Source: Panorpa germanica (lineage: Eukaryota > Arthropoda > Insecta > Mecoptera > Panorpidae). From it: 64,000 nucleotides of DNA. Position numbers and translations under genes: made by a program. How positions within the stretch are numbered: the stretch's first letter is position 1; every line of letters begins with the position of its first letter. The stretch is taken from the NCBI GenBank assembly GCA_963678705.1, contig OY783221.1:11904001-11968000 (forward strand). Reading direction: 5' to 3'. Positions 12,735 to 41,919 of the stretch are shown here, piece by piece. A model generated the notes under the pieces. That model had not been told where the DNA came from, did no database searches, and worked only from the letters and a program-made list of their open reading frames with translations.

Positions 12735-15725
12735 ATATTGTTTGAAGAGTAAAAGAAGACTATAATCTTGTTAAAAATGATGAAAAGGTTCACTTTTATG
12801 ATTTTAAGATCAATGCAATTTTTTTAATTTCTGCGTAGATATTTAAAATCTAATGATGCAGTTTTTTATTTTAGAGCATAACGAACATAACTGTATCAAA
12901 ACATTTCAAAGAATGAAAATAAATTTAGAAGAAAACGACCATGAACTTAATAAATCTTAGACATCATTGCGCCTGACGTAGCGGCAACATTACTTTCGAG
13001 CAAAATTTACAGCACAAGAAATTCATGTATTTTGCTATTATTTTCTGACAATATTTACAGACTAAATATAACAATTAATTGACGATATAGATCGTGTTAT
13101 TTATTATATTTGTACAAGAGCCATGATGTGTAAGTAGAAGAGACCGCCGTAGTATATATTCAGTACCAGGTTAAGCAGCGAGGAGTCTGTCGCAAAAAAT
13201 ATTAACAGAGCGCCTGATCCTCATGCTACTACTATAACACATACATTTATACAATGTTCAATCACTTCAATATAACTAATTACTTTATGGACATTTTTCA
13301 GAAAATAAAATAAAATTTCTTTGACATTTCTTGATGCAGTTATGTTCGCTCTGCTCTAAAATAAAAAACTGCATCATTAGGTTTTATATATCTACGCGGT
13401 TTTGGTTTTTATGCGACCTATTTTATTTTCATGGACATTTTTAAAAAAAGATTAAAATTGATTTTCTTGAAAATTTTTGATGCAGTTATGTTCGTTATGC
13501 TCTAAAATAAAAAACTGCATCATTAGATTTTAAATACCTACGCAATTTTGGCTTTTATGCGACCTTTTTTAAATCTATGGACATTTTTTTTCTAAAATTT
13601 TTTTTTGATTCTTTAGAATAATTTGATGCAGTTATGTTCCTTATGCTCTAAAATAAAAAACTGCATCATTACATTTTAAATACCTACGCGATTTTCGCTT
13701 TTATGCGACCTTTTTTATTTTCATGGACATTTTTTTCAAAAAAAAAAAATTACATTTTCTTGAATTTTTTTGATGCAGTTATGTTCGCTATGCTTTAAAA
13801 TAAAGAACTGCATCATTAGATTTTAAATATCTACACAGGAACTCAAAAAATTGCATTGCTTTTAAAGTCATAAAAGTGAACCTTTTCATCATTTTTAACA
13901 AGATTATAGTCTTCTTTCATAGAAAAACTAAAGAAGAAAATATGTTATTTTTATAACGGTTTACTATATAATTTTGAATGCTGATTTCAAATTTGTAATT
14001 CATTTTTAGATAAGTCTTTTGGTTTACAAGATATCGGCATAAAAAGTCTAACAATTTTTATGAAAAGTAAGAAGAGTATAACCTTCTTACTTTTCATAAA
14101 AATTTAAGAAAAATATATGTTATTTTATAACGGATTTTAACTTAATTTTAAATGTTGATTTCATTTCAATTTCGTAATTTATTTTAAATAAGTATTTTAG
14201 TTTATGATATATCAATATATTAAATCTCTATATCGGAGTATGCAATGAAAGAAGACTATAATCTTGTTAAAAATGATGAAAAGGTTCACTTTTATGATTT
14301 TAAGAGCAATGCAATTTTTTCAGTTTCTGCGTTGATAGAAGTGTATAACTTTCTTAAAAATGATAAAAAAATCTAAAATTATAAATTTTAAAAAACCTTT
14401 TAAATATTATTTTTTTATCGAAAGAAGACTATAATCTTGTTAAAAATGATGAAAAGGTTCACTTTTATGATTTTAAGAGCAATGCAATTTTTTGAGTTTC
14501 TGTGTAGATATTTAAAATCTAATGATGCAGTTCTTTATTTTAAAGCATAGCGAACATAACTGCATCAAAAAATTTCAAGAAATCCAAAAAAAAAATTTAG
14601 AAAAAAAATGTCCATGAACTTAAAAAAGGTGACTTAAAAGCCAGAATCGCGTAGATATTTAAAATGTAATGAAGCAGTTCTTTAATTTAAATCCTAACGA
14701 ACATAACTGTATCAAAAAATTTCAAGAAATCCAAAAAAAAAATTTAGAAAAAAAATGTCCATGAACTTAAAAAAGGTGGCGTAAAAGCCAGAATCGCATA
14801 GATATTTAAAATCTAATGATGCAGTTCTTTATTTTAAAGCATAGCGAACATAACTGCATCAAAAAATTTCAAGAAATCCAAAAAAAAAATTTAGAAAAAA
14901 AATGTCCATGAACTTAAAAAAGGTGACTTAAAAGCCAGAATCGCGTAGATATTTAAAATGTAATGAAGCAGTTCTTTAATTTAAATCCTAACGAACATAA
15001 CTGCATCAAAAAATTTCAAGAAATTCAAAAAAAAATTTTAGAAAAAAAATGTCCATGAACTTAAAAAAGGTGGCGTAAAAGCCAGAATCGCATAGATATT
15101 TAAAATGTAATGATGCAGTTCTTTATTTTAAAGCATAGCGAACATAACTGCATCAAAAAATTTCAAGAAATCCAAAAAAAAGTTTTAGAAAAAAAATGTC
15201 CATGAACTTAAAAAAGGTGGCGTAAAGGCCAGAATCGCATAGATATTTAAAATGTAATGAAGCAGTTCTTTAATTTAAATCCTAACGAACATAACTGCAT
15301 CAAAAAATTTCAAGAAATCCAAAAAAAAATTTTAGAAAAAAAATGTCCATGAATTTAAAAAAGGTCGCATAAAATCCAGAATCGTGTAGGTATTTAAAAT
15401 GTAATAAAGCAGTTTCTCATTTTAGAGCATAAGGAACATAACTGCATCAAAACTTTTCAAGAAGATGATTTTTAATCTCTTTTTAAAAATGTCCATGAAA
15501 ATAAAAAAGGTCGCATGAATGCCAGAAAATCGTAGATATTTTAAATTTACCTAAAGAGTTTATCAATTTAACGTGTAGTGGATATAACAACATCAAAAAT
15601 TAATCTTTTAGAAAGAAATTGACCATGAATTTAAAAGAAGTTGCATAAATGATAAATTGTAAATATTTTAAGTTGAAATAAAGTTTTTCAATTTACGGCG
15701 TAGCGAACATTATTTCCTCAAAAAT
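12735..15725. repeat. Palindromic satellite/foldback array of ~147-bp repeats
   Basis: Right arm: units start at 14524, 14671, 14818, 14965, 15112, 15259 and 15406, a spacing of exactly 147 bp, then decay to about 15725. Left arm: the same unit in opposite orientation starts at 13333, 13479, 13625 and 13772 (146-147 bp). The block next to each array (about 13840-13920 and 14247-14320) is also inverted and symmetric about ~14078. A lone + unit lies at 12735-12985. Each unit carries GATGCAGTT, about 25 bases, then AACTGCATC, that is, a 9-bp-stem hairpin. In the right arm two variants alternate (GATGCAGTTCTTTATTTTAA and GAAGCAGTTCTTTAATTTAA), giving a 294-bp dimer. No open frame was seen. Confidence 0.9.
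14053..14104. repeat. Perfect 22-bp inverted repeat at the centre of the palindrome
   Basis: Arms 14053-14074 and 14083-14104 are exact reverse complements (arm contains TATGAAAAGTAAGAAG) with an 8-base loop. The dyad falls at the symmetry centre of the surrounding repeat arms. A separate pair of direct repeats flanks it (about 13935-14040 and 14105-14215). Confidence 0.9.
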
Positions 15726-15832
15726 TTGAAATATTAATAATTGACAGATATGTCTACTAACTTTCTAGATAGTCTCATTCTATAAAAAATACATTTTTCT
15801 TCTCAAGAAATGTAGAAATATCTTATTATTGA

Positions 15833-15898
15833 CGCCTGAACAATATGCAACTATATATGCCCAAATAAAAGTAGATATAGTTGCATAATAATCAGGCG
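15833..15898. repeat. Hairpin with CGCCTGA ends
   Basis: Two paired segments: CGCCTGA (15833-15839) with TCAGGCG (15892-15898), and TATGCAACTATAT (15844-15856) with ATATAGTTGCATA (15875-15887), leaving an 18-base loop. The motif GCGCCTGA also occurs at 12969 and 13210, bracketing the repeat array. Possibly a small transposon end; function unknown. Confidence 0.7.
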
Positions 15899-16254
15899 CT
15901 TTAATTTACAAACCAACAGTGCCATCTATGAAACAAATCATTAACATTATCTGTTAGATCTACTTATTAATAGATGGCGCACTCTATATATGCGATGGTC
16001 CATATTTATATTAATGCTATTGTAACAAAGAATTTTGAAGAAGAAAAAATATAATACGTTACAATATATGCATTTGACATGCACTAACATAAACAAACAT
16101 AAAGATCTGCAAATATTTTACACTAAATAAAGTTGTCGCTTTGCATGTTTGTAAGTTGTCATGATGTCGAGGTTACTATACTTCAATCCATTCAGTCTAA
16201 CTGTTGCCAACGCTGAAAAATATGTGACAAGACATTTCTAATCAGTTCGAGAAA

Positions 16255-17155
16255 ATGGCAGAAGTAACATTTGAAGCTGTGGCTTATTCAAAAATAGTTT
16301 TTCATGCTGCTAAATATCCTCATTGTGCTGTGAATGGTTTGTTATTAGCAAAATCATCAAAATGCAAAGAACCCAACAAAATAAAAGAATTACTAATAGT
16401 AGATGCAATACCTTTATTTCATTTATGTTTACATGTATCGCCAATGGTTGAAATTGCTTTAACTCAGGTATTTATGCAATTAAAGTAATTATTTGCCTGA
16501 AAATGAATGTGCATACAATGTATTTAATATAAATGCAATGTAGACAAAGGATTTTGTATTGTATATTATTAATAACAATAGATATTGCTACCAACCCACC
16601 ATAACCTACATTTTTTAATTAATCCAATTAATAGATTTAACTATTTGTAATATAGGTTGATTCCTGGGCTGCAGATAATGATTTAACAATTGTTGGGTAT
16701 TACACAGCCAACGAAAGTTTTAATGATAACACAATGGAGAAAACTTCGCCTTCTAGCTTAAAAGTAGGAGAAAAAATAGCTGAGAACTTTAGTGCAGCTA
16801 TATTTGCAGTGGTATGTATCTTACAATAAAACAATTATTATCACAATAAGCTAGATGACTTATTTACACATTTTGAAAACAGGTTGATAATCGTAAAATG
16901 TCGCATAATTCCGATGATTTAGCACTAAATGTTTGGCAGCATACCGAGGGAAAATGGAAACCTCATAAAATAGGAGGCCCTAGCATATACCCTCCAGATT
17001 CCATGGAATTTGTTTCAGGACTACTACGACAAGGTAGTGCAAGGAATATAGTTGATTTTGATAATTATCTAGATGATGTTACACAAGATTGGACCAATAA
17101 AGATGTAGAAAAAGATGTTAAAGAACTAGTAAAGATCTGTGAAGTTCTGATGTAG
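16255..17155 (+). CDS. EMC8/9: ER membrane protein complex subunit 8/9
   Basis: Three exons (16255-16467, 16656-16811, 16883-17155) joined in phase 0 give 213 residues, close to the ~205 of human EMC8/EMC9. The N-terminus MAEVTFEAVAYSKIVFHAAKYPHCAVNG is the conserved start of the UPF0172 family, a catalytically dead MPN/JAMM-like fold. LFHLCLHVSPMVEIALTQ, then VGYYTANES and GEKIAENF, match known conserved blocks; the EMC8 family lacks a metal-binding JAMM motif, as here. Family role: cytosolic-face subunit of the EMC, which inserts tail-anchored and multipass proteins in the ER. The start is set by the first Met, with no signal peptide. Introns are short (188 and 71 bp). Most insects keep one gene for the vertebrate EMC8/EMC9 pair, so I do not choose between them. 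Confidence 0.95.
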
Positions 17156-20100
17156 AATAATTGATTATTATTGTATTAAATGAATTACAAAGAAAACTGT
17201 GCTCCAGAAATATACGATATATATTTATTCCTTGTGTGATATCTTAATATATTCTTACTGGTGTTGGATTGATCAATATTTGTATTTAGTTATAAATAAA
17301 GATATAACTTATGTTTCTATTTGGGCAAATGTTTACTTTGACTGTTTTAAATGATAACATTTTCACTTGCAAATATATAAATTATAATTGTTGTAGTTTT
17401 TGAGACCACCTATCATCGTATTTTATATCGAATTGATTTTTGTTGTAATTAGTTTATAATAATATATACAATTTGAAATAATATATTAGAGAAATATATA
17501 AATTATACATACAACTCCATGGTATTTTATTTTTTTTAAGCTCATTGTTTGTCTTTATTCTCTTCATATTTGCTTTTAACAAAATAAACACAAGGAGTCA
17601 GGGCCTGATTAACTTTTTAGAGTATATATTCATAAATTCAAAAAGAATTAAATATTTATTTAAACACAAAATCAACATTGAATATAACATAATTCACTAC
17701 AAATATAAATTTACTAAAATATATGAATAATTAATAAAGTTATCAAAAAATAAATATAAGGTCTATTCATTATTTTATGATTACATAAATCATAATTACA
17801 CAAAAATGTATTTTTCTAAGTTATGTACGTCAAATTACAAAAGAATTACGTCAATTAAAGTTATAATCTACTTAATAGGCAAGGACTTATTTTTAAATTT
17901 CTAATGTCTTATAAGTACACGCTACTAAAACTTTTATTTTTTTATTATTCAAATATACTTCATTTCAAATTAAAAATAGTGATTTTTGAGAGCTAAAATA
18001 TGATAGCATAAGTAGGAAGTCGCGCGATACCGAATACCATCGGAACAATATCTACTTCTTCGATTTAAATTAATATCTTATTGAATTGAAAATGATAAGA
18101 TTTTAAAACGCTTAAAATGTTTAAAAGGACTTACTAATTAAATAATACATATCTTATCAGAAATGAAATATATTTTAATAAACATATTTAATATTATTAT
18201 TTCTATATATGAATATATTTGTCCTATGTATATAAGGTAACTTCTTTCCATATATGTGTATTTATATTTTTATATATTATATATAAAGTGAAAAAGTTTA
18301 TTCAAGTTTTATTTATTTTGAAAAATAAATAATAATAGCAAGTACACTTTAAAATTACAAAGTTTTCAAACATTGCAAAGAATTTTTGAAGTTTCTAAAC
18401 AAAATTTTATTGTTGATTAAATTTATATTAAACGTAAATTTAATTCAAACGAATCTACACTTGACTATAAATTTTTAGAGTGTATGGCATGCACTCAAAA
18501 AACTTTGTGTTCATTAAAAAACTAGTAATAAGGCCCGTGCTTTGAAAATCTCTTTAAGGATGTTGCAGAAAATGTATTTTAATATTGTGCCCTTTCAATG
18601 TACCTAGCTTGACAATCAATACCTTTAAACATACATAAGAAATCACAGAATATTCTTTAGAAGGTAGTGCCTAGTAGTTTTTCTAATTAAACTTAAGTTA
18701 TAACAACTCGACTTCGTAATGTCTAACAAAACAGTTACGCAACATCCTTAACAATAATAGTTAATAAGTACTTTTACTAATTCAAATACAGAATAACTGC
18801 AAATTATGATACCACATTTTAACTATATGATAAAAGTGTAAATAGATCTGATAGATTGGTTTTAGTTAAAAACAGTACAGAATATTTACCATTCAAGAAG
18901 GAATGCCTTTATTCATTATTATTAATAATTTTATCTATTATATATTATAAGATTTTGAAACTTGTGTAATACTCTTGTTTGAACATTAAAGACGTCTAAT
19001 TTTTGTGTTACTCTATTTTTTCATTATCTATGTTACTGTTCTGAACTCTTTATTGCAATGTCTCTATTTATTTAATACATTTATTTTAGATTGTATATTT
19101 ATAAATTCTTAATGTCATGTTGGTTCTTAATTTATATGATTATACATGTAATTTAAAAAAAATACGTACAATTTATAATCACGGTAACATAATTTCTCAA
19201 AATAAAACTTTTAATTTATATTTTTGAGGCTTATACAAACTAAGAACAACTATTTCAGAATACAAGTTTCATAGTTACCATATATTGTTAAAATTCATAA
19301 CATAGATTCTTCTCAGTTTCAGTTCTTATATCTATCATTTCCATAAAGCAATTACATTTGTTATAAACAACAAAAAAACACTATTTAGCCTTTTCTACCT
19401 TGCTATATTTTTAATTCAGCATTAATTATCAAATTAAAACTTGCTCATACTATTTCATTTCTTAATGTAATAATATCATATAAATTACAATTGTGCATAT
19501 ATTAAACAACATTACACATTACAACTATTATTGGTTACTCAAGGTCATAATACTCTTAGCCTGCTCTCAACTGGAACAAACTACTTGCACACGTTCTGTA
19601 CGGAGTTATATGTTTCCGAGAAAGTTGGGATGCATACGTTTCTGCGTAAAACATAAGGCGGTTTTTTATATCTATGTCTACCATATTCTAAATACGGATA
19701 CGTATGAACCACTGACTTTTTCAATATAGTATTGTAAAAACTCCTAAGTACCGTGCTGAACCCAATTCAGAGGTCGCAAGTAGTCTGTTTCAGTGTCAGG
19801 GGCACCCTTAACCATTGACGAACAACCCACATAAAGTTCGCACTAGTTTTTGAACAATGCATTACTTTTTTAGAATATACATAAACTTCTAAAATCTACA
19901 TTCTGAATTTGAACAAGAACCTATTTTTTAATCCATACGTTTAATCCATGATATATATATTTATTAAATTGAAACTTATCTAACATTCTAAAATGAAAAT
20001 TACCTTCATCTCAATACACTACAATTATATTTATAAAAATAATAATTAGAGACTCAAATGTATAATATAATAAATAATAATTAAGTTAAAAAATTACCAC

Positions 20101-21295
20101 TTACATGCTAAAAAGGTATAAACATAATAGAAAAAGGTCAGAATAAAATGAAAATGATTTAAAATTAGTGCCGGTTAGTGAAAAGGAAGTGCAATTAACA
20201 AAATTCACAAATTTGTTCCCAACTGTAACCAAATTTTTATTGAATAATCAATAAAAAAAAAATTCACAGTTTAAATGATAGTTTATTAAAAATTGAGCAA
20301 TTCATCAAAAAAAAAATTAATAAATAGAATAACAGATAATAAATAGAATAAAAAATATTTTACTGAAATGTCTAATATATTCTTGAAATTAGTTCATTTA
20401 CTACGAAGATATTTAATAAATTGATAACTTTGAATCAATCATTAAATCGCCAGTGGGTGCTTTTGTGTTGGCTAAAACATTGGGAACCATCATCAAATGA
20501 GACAGGGAAAAACATTTCTGGGAAAATTATTTGATTAGGTAAAATGTTTATTACGTTAGTGTATTTATGTTAATCACAGAGATTTGAAATTGTTAGTAAT
20601 TGAAGTATTAGAATGAAAAGGGGCCCAGTTAGTAAGTGAAAATAGATATTAATTAGAATGAGTTATGATCGATATTAGTTCAACAAATAATCACAACCAT
20701 TATCTTATAAATAAAGAAAGAAGAATACTGTTTAATTAAGAATGTTGATATATGATATGAAATAATTGATAAAACTTAACTAATCGATATAAATTTTATA
20801 TATTTACTGTAATTTAAACCAATCTGAAAAACTATTCAATTAACTAAATTTTTAAAGATTTAAATGAGAATAAAAAAATAACTTACTTGTAATAGTGTAA
20901 TATGACCGTTAACTTAACTTGTAACTATTATTAACGATGTAATTCTAGATGTAAAGTTTTGAGCATTAATTAACGACGGAAAACACATCTGCAAAACAAA
21001 ATTTAAAATAATAGAAAATGAGATTTATAGGTCTAACTGAACCCTACAGTTCAATTATAATTTTCTGTGTGTATTTCGAATGTTGTGTAATCGTTTTAGA
21101 GTTAAACTTCAGTCAGTTTAATATACTAACTGAAAACTGTGGTGTACTAGTGTGATTTTTAACTATTGGTTCTCTTATTATCTTGTATTGGTTTTGTTTT
21201 TTGTTATTGCAATCTCATTCCCACTCAGTCTCCTAAATGATGTCACCCAGATGTGTCTAGTCCTGCCGCAGCTTGCCCCTGGCGGCACACGTCTG
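17156..21295. other. Intergenic between convergent EMC8/9 and the ATPase; no gene recognised
   Basis: Very AT-rich. It includes the 3' UTRs of both flanking genes. Open frames here are short, low-complexity and carry no recognised motif. Confidence 0.55.
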
Positions 21296-39406
<18,111 letters not shown>

Positions 39407-39751
39407 GATTAATTACGAAAAGACTTTATTTATAATATATTATTTAATATTTTAAACATCATAATAACACCGAACACTAATGTGACAAGACAACCATTAT
39501 GGAATTTATTAGGCTGTCTCACTCACTTCGCGTCTAAAACTTTACTGAGTGATTATGTTTATTTTCTCCAAAGTGGCAATACTATAGCAAGAAGACGAAC
39601 CATCCTTCGTTTACGAATTTACACGAGCAGTCAGCGCCTAACAAAACACTATCATTCTATCAATTCTAATTGTTGTAAGAAAAATAATCTATCTTTTTAA
39701 AATCAATAAGATCAAATAATATTAGCATTCAGTTGTAATAAATATTTCTAA
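39407..39751. promoter_or_regulatory. Shared promoter region between SPCA and NDUFB7
   Basis: The start codons of the two divergent genes are 345 bp apart (39406 on the minus strand, 39752 on the plus strand). No TATA box in a convincing position was seen for either. This inference depends on the predicted first ATPase exon. Confidence 0.5.
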
Positions 39752-40114
39752 ATGGGTTCAACGTTAACTTCAGCAATGGCTTTATATTATCGTCCTGAAA
39801 TAACACCAGATCCTGAAAAAGAATCTGAGTTTGAAGATGATTATGGATTTACGTTTACAAGAAAAGAAAGAGAAATGATAGCTACTGATGAAGAAATGGA
39901 ATCTGCTAAGATTCCATTAGAAGCTAGAGATTATTGTGCCCACTTGCTATTAGATTATCTGAGCTGCAGAGCCGACGTATGGCCCTTTGCAGTTAGATGC
40001 AAACATGAAAAACATGCATATTTAACTTGTCAACATGAAGACTATATTCTAAGAATGAAAGAATATGAAAGATGCAGACGTCTAATGGTACGGGAGCTAT
40101 TCACGAAGAAATAA
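39752..40114 (+). CDS. NDUFB7: NADH dehydrogenase (ubiquinone) 1 beta subcomplex subunit 7
   Basis: A single exon of 120 residues. It carries the twin CX9C pair CAHLLLDYLSC and CKHEKHAYLTC (residues ~70-100), the signature of this complex I accessory subunit, which folds in the intermembrane space through the Mia40 oxidation route. DYGFTFTRKEREMIATDEEM and the basic end EYERCRRLMVRELFTKK match family blocks. The protein starts MGST, keeping the N-terminal Gly that is myristoylated in mammals. It is slightly shorter than human (137) because it lacks the C-terminal tail. No intron is seen. It is transcribed away from the SPCA gene. Confidence 0.96.
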   Translation: MGSTLTSAMALYYRPEITPDPEKESEFEDDYGFTFTRKEREMIATDEEMESAKIPLEARDYCAHLLLDYLSCRADVWPFAVRCKHEKHAYLTCQHEDYILRMKEYERCRRLMVRELFTKK

Positions 40115-41919
40115 AGATTGTAACATCATAATTTCTTTTCGCATTAGTTAGAAATATTTACGGAAAATCAGAAGATTAGTAATAACGGTTGCATTGTAAA
40201 GGCGTTCTGGCTTTGTCGTTTAATTTCATTGTATTGTACGAATTTTGTGTTCTTTGTAAAAAATACAAAATATATAATACATAACTACGGTAGAACATCA
40301 TTTAAATTTTATTTTATTTTAAATCATAGTATGCTTTTTAATTATATAATCATTCATGTCAATTCATGTACTTCCGAACAAATAACACTTCCGGTTTATT
40401 CTAAATAACCTTGAAATATTTGCAAAATGCTTTAAAGTAAAGTATAATTTTTTGATTATCGGAACCGTAGACAATTTTAATTGATTATTTAGACGTGTAC
40501 GTTGAGGCTAAGATAAACTTAATGCTGCAACTGCCACAGAGTATGTTTGTGGCATTTCTGCTAATAGTAATATTCAATCTTAGTTGACAATGTATAAACT
40601 ACTCAATAAATTTAATCCATTCATGTTTACACTCTTCTAATACTAGATATGTATATAGTATACATAATAAATAAATATGTATGTATGGTTTGTATACTTG
40701 ATACTCCTAGTTTCGTTTTAGTTGATTATTTACTCAACTGACATTAGATAAGAGCTAAATGGATTATCCTGAAAAACTCATAATTAGGATTTTAATTTAT
40801 AAATTACATAATTTATATAGTTACATAATTTGAGCATATATAATGCATTTAGTTATATAAGTAGTGTATGGTTGTATATAAGGATAAGGTAATAAATGTG
40901 ATTATCAAAATACTAATTCTAATTGACACATAATAAAACACGTGTGCAAGACGTGGACTTTAATACTTGCATATTCATTTTCCAAGCTGCTGTAGTTCAT
41001 AATTGTCCAATCCGAATTCTTCACATTTTGTCCATTTCTAGATTCCAACAAATACCCGTGTAGGTACTGCCTTGACTTTGGATATTTTCCATTTGATAAA
41101 TATTTATTACGATAAACATTTTCTTTTGACATTGTAACACTTAATTTTATTTAAACATGTACCCATACACACACAACTGAACAATTGTATTTCAACACAT
41201 TTAGATTGTGGGATATATATCAACTGGCGATTGTAATTCTAAACTGATAATAAAATCAGTATTATATGTTTAATATAAATTTTTTATTATATATATTTAA
41301 ACCATTTGTGATGAAGTAAGTTTTTGTTTATTTATACACATGTGTATATGAAAAAAATACTCACATGTTATATATAACAGTACAATGATTTAACAACCTT
41401 TGACCTTTCAATAATTGATAAAGAAATATAAACAGAAATCGTATCAATCAAGTTCGTTCACAAACTATTGTGGTTTATTTAAATTATGTAAAATATTTAA
41501 AAGATAAATATAATAAATGTATTATAAGAAAATCATTGTGTAGGGCTTTATCTACTAAGGCATCTTTAATTAAAAATATAATGGAATACTATTTAAATTT
41601 TTAAAATTATTTTAGTCATATTAATACTATTAATATATGTATTGAATGTAATGTTTTTTAAATATGAAATTGATGCTGTGCAATTAACATAAAATAAATA
41701 AATATACAGATAATGCATAGCACTTTTTATTAAACTAATTAAAGTTTTAGGAAATATTATTTTAAAATTTGAATTGCGGAAACAAAATAATATAAAAAAA
41801 TCTTTTAGTTCGTCGACAGTAGCGACAGTTTTTGACAGTTCGATTTTGTAAACAGATACTGACAGATACAATGAAACTAACAAAACAGTTAGCTGCCAAA
41901 TATTAACAACAATATAAAA
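40115..41919. other. Intergenic between NDUFB7 and ATMIN
   Basis: AT-rich, containing the NDUFB7 3' UTR and the ATMIN promoter. The only frame of note is a 75-codon minus-strand ORF annotated separately. Confidence 0.5.
40905..41132 (-). CDS. Small ORF of unknown function (doubtful)
   Basis: 75 codons starting MSKENVYRNKYLSNGKYPKS. The first ~60 residues have a mixed polar composition, less AT-driven than the surrounding random frames. I do not recognise it. It could be an exon of an unseen gene or a gene remnant: a possible donor (CAAGTATT) lies near its 3' end. Low certainty. Confidence 0.2.
   Translation of the reverse strand: MSKENVYRNKYLSNGKYPKSRQYLHGYLLESRNGQNVKNSDWTIMNYSSLENEYASIKVHVLHTCFIMCQLELVF

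Noticed and set aside
12735..15725. CRISPR array or rDNA spacer as explanation for the regular repeats
   Set aside because: Repeats are contiguous 147-bp units without unique spacers, in an animal nuclear genome, and no rRNA sequence is adjacent.
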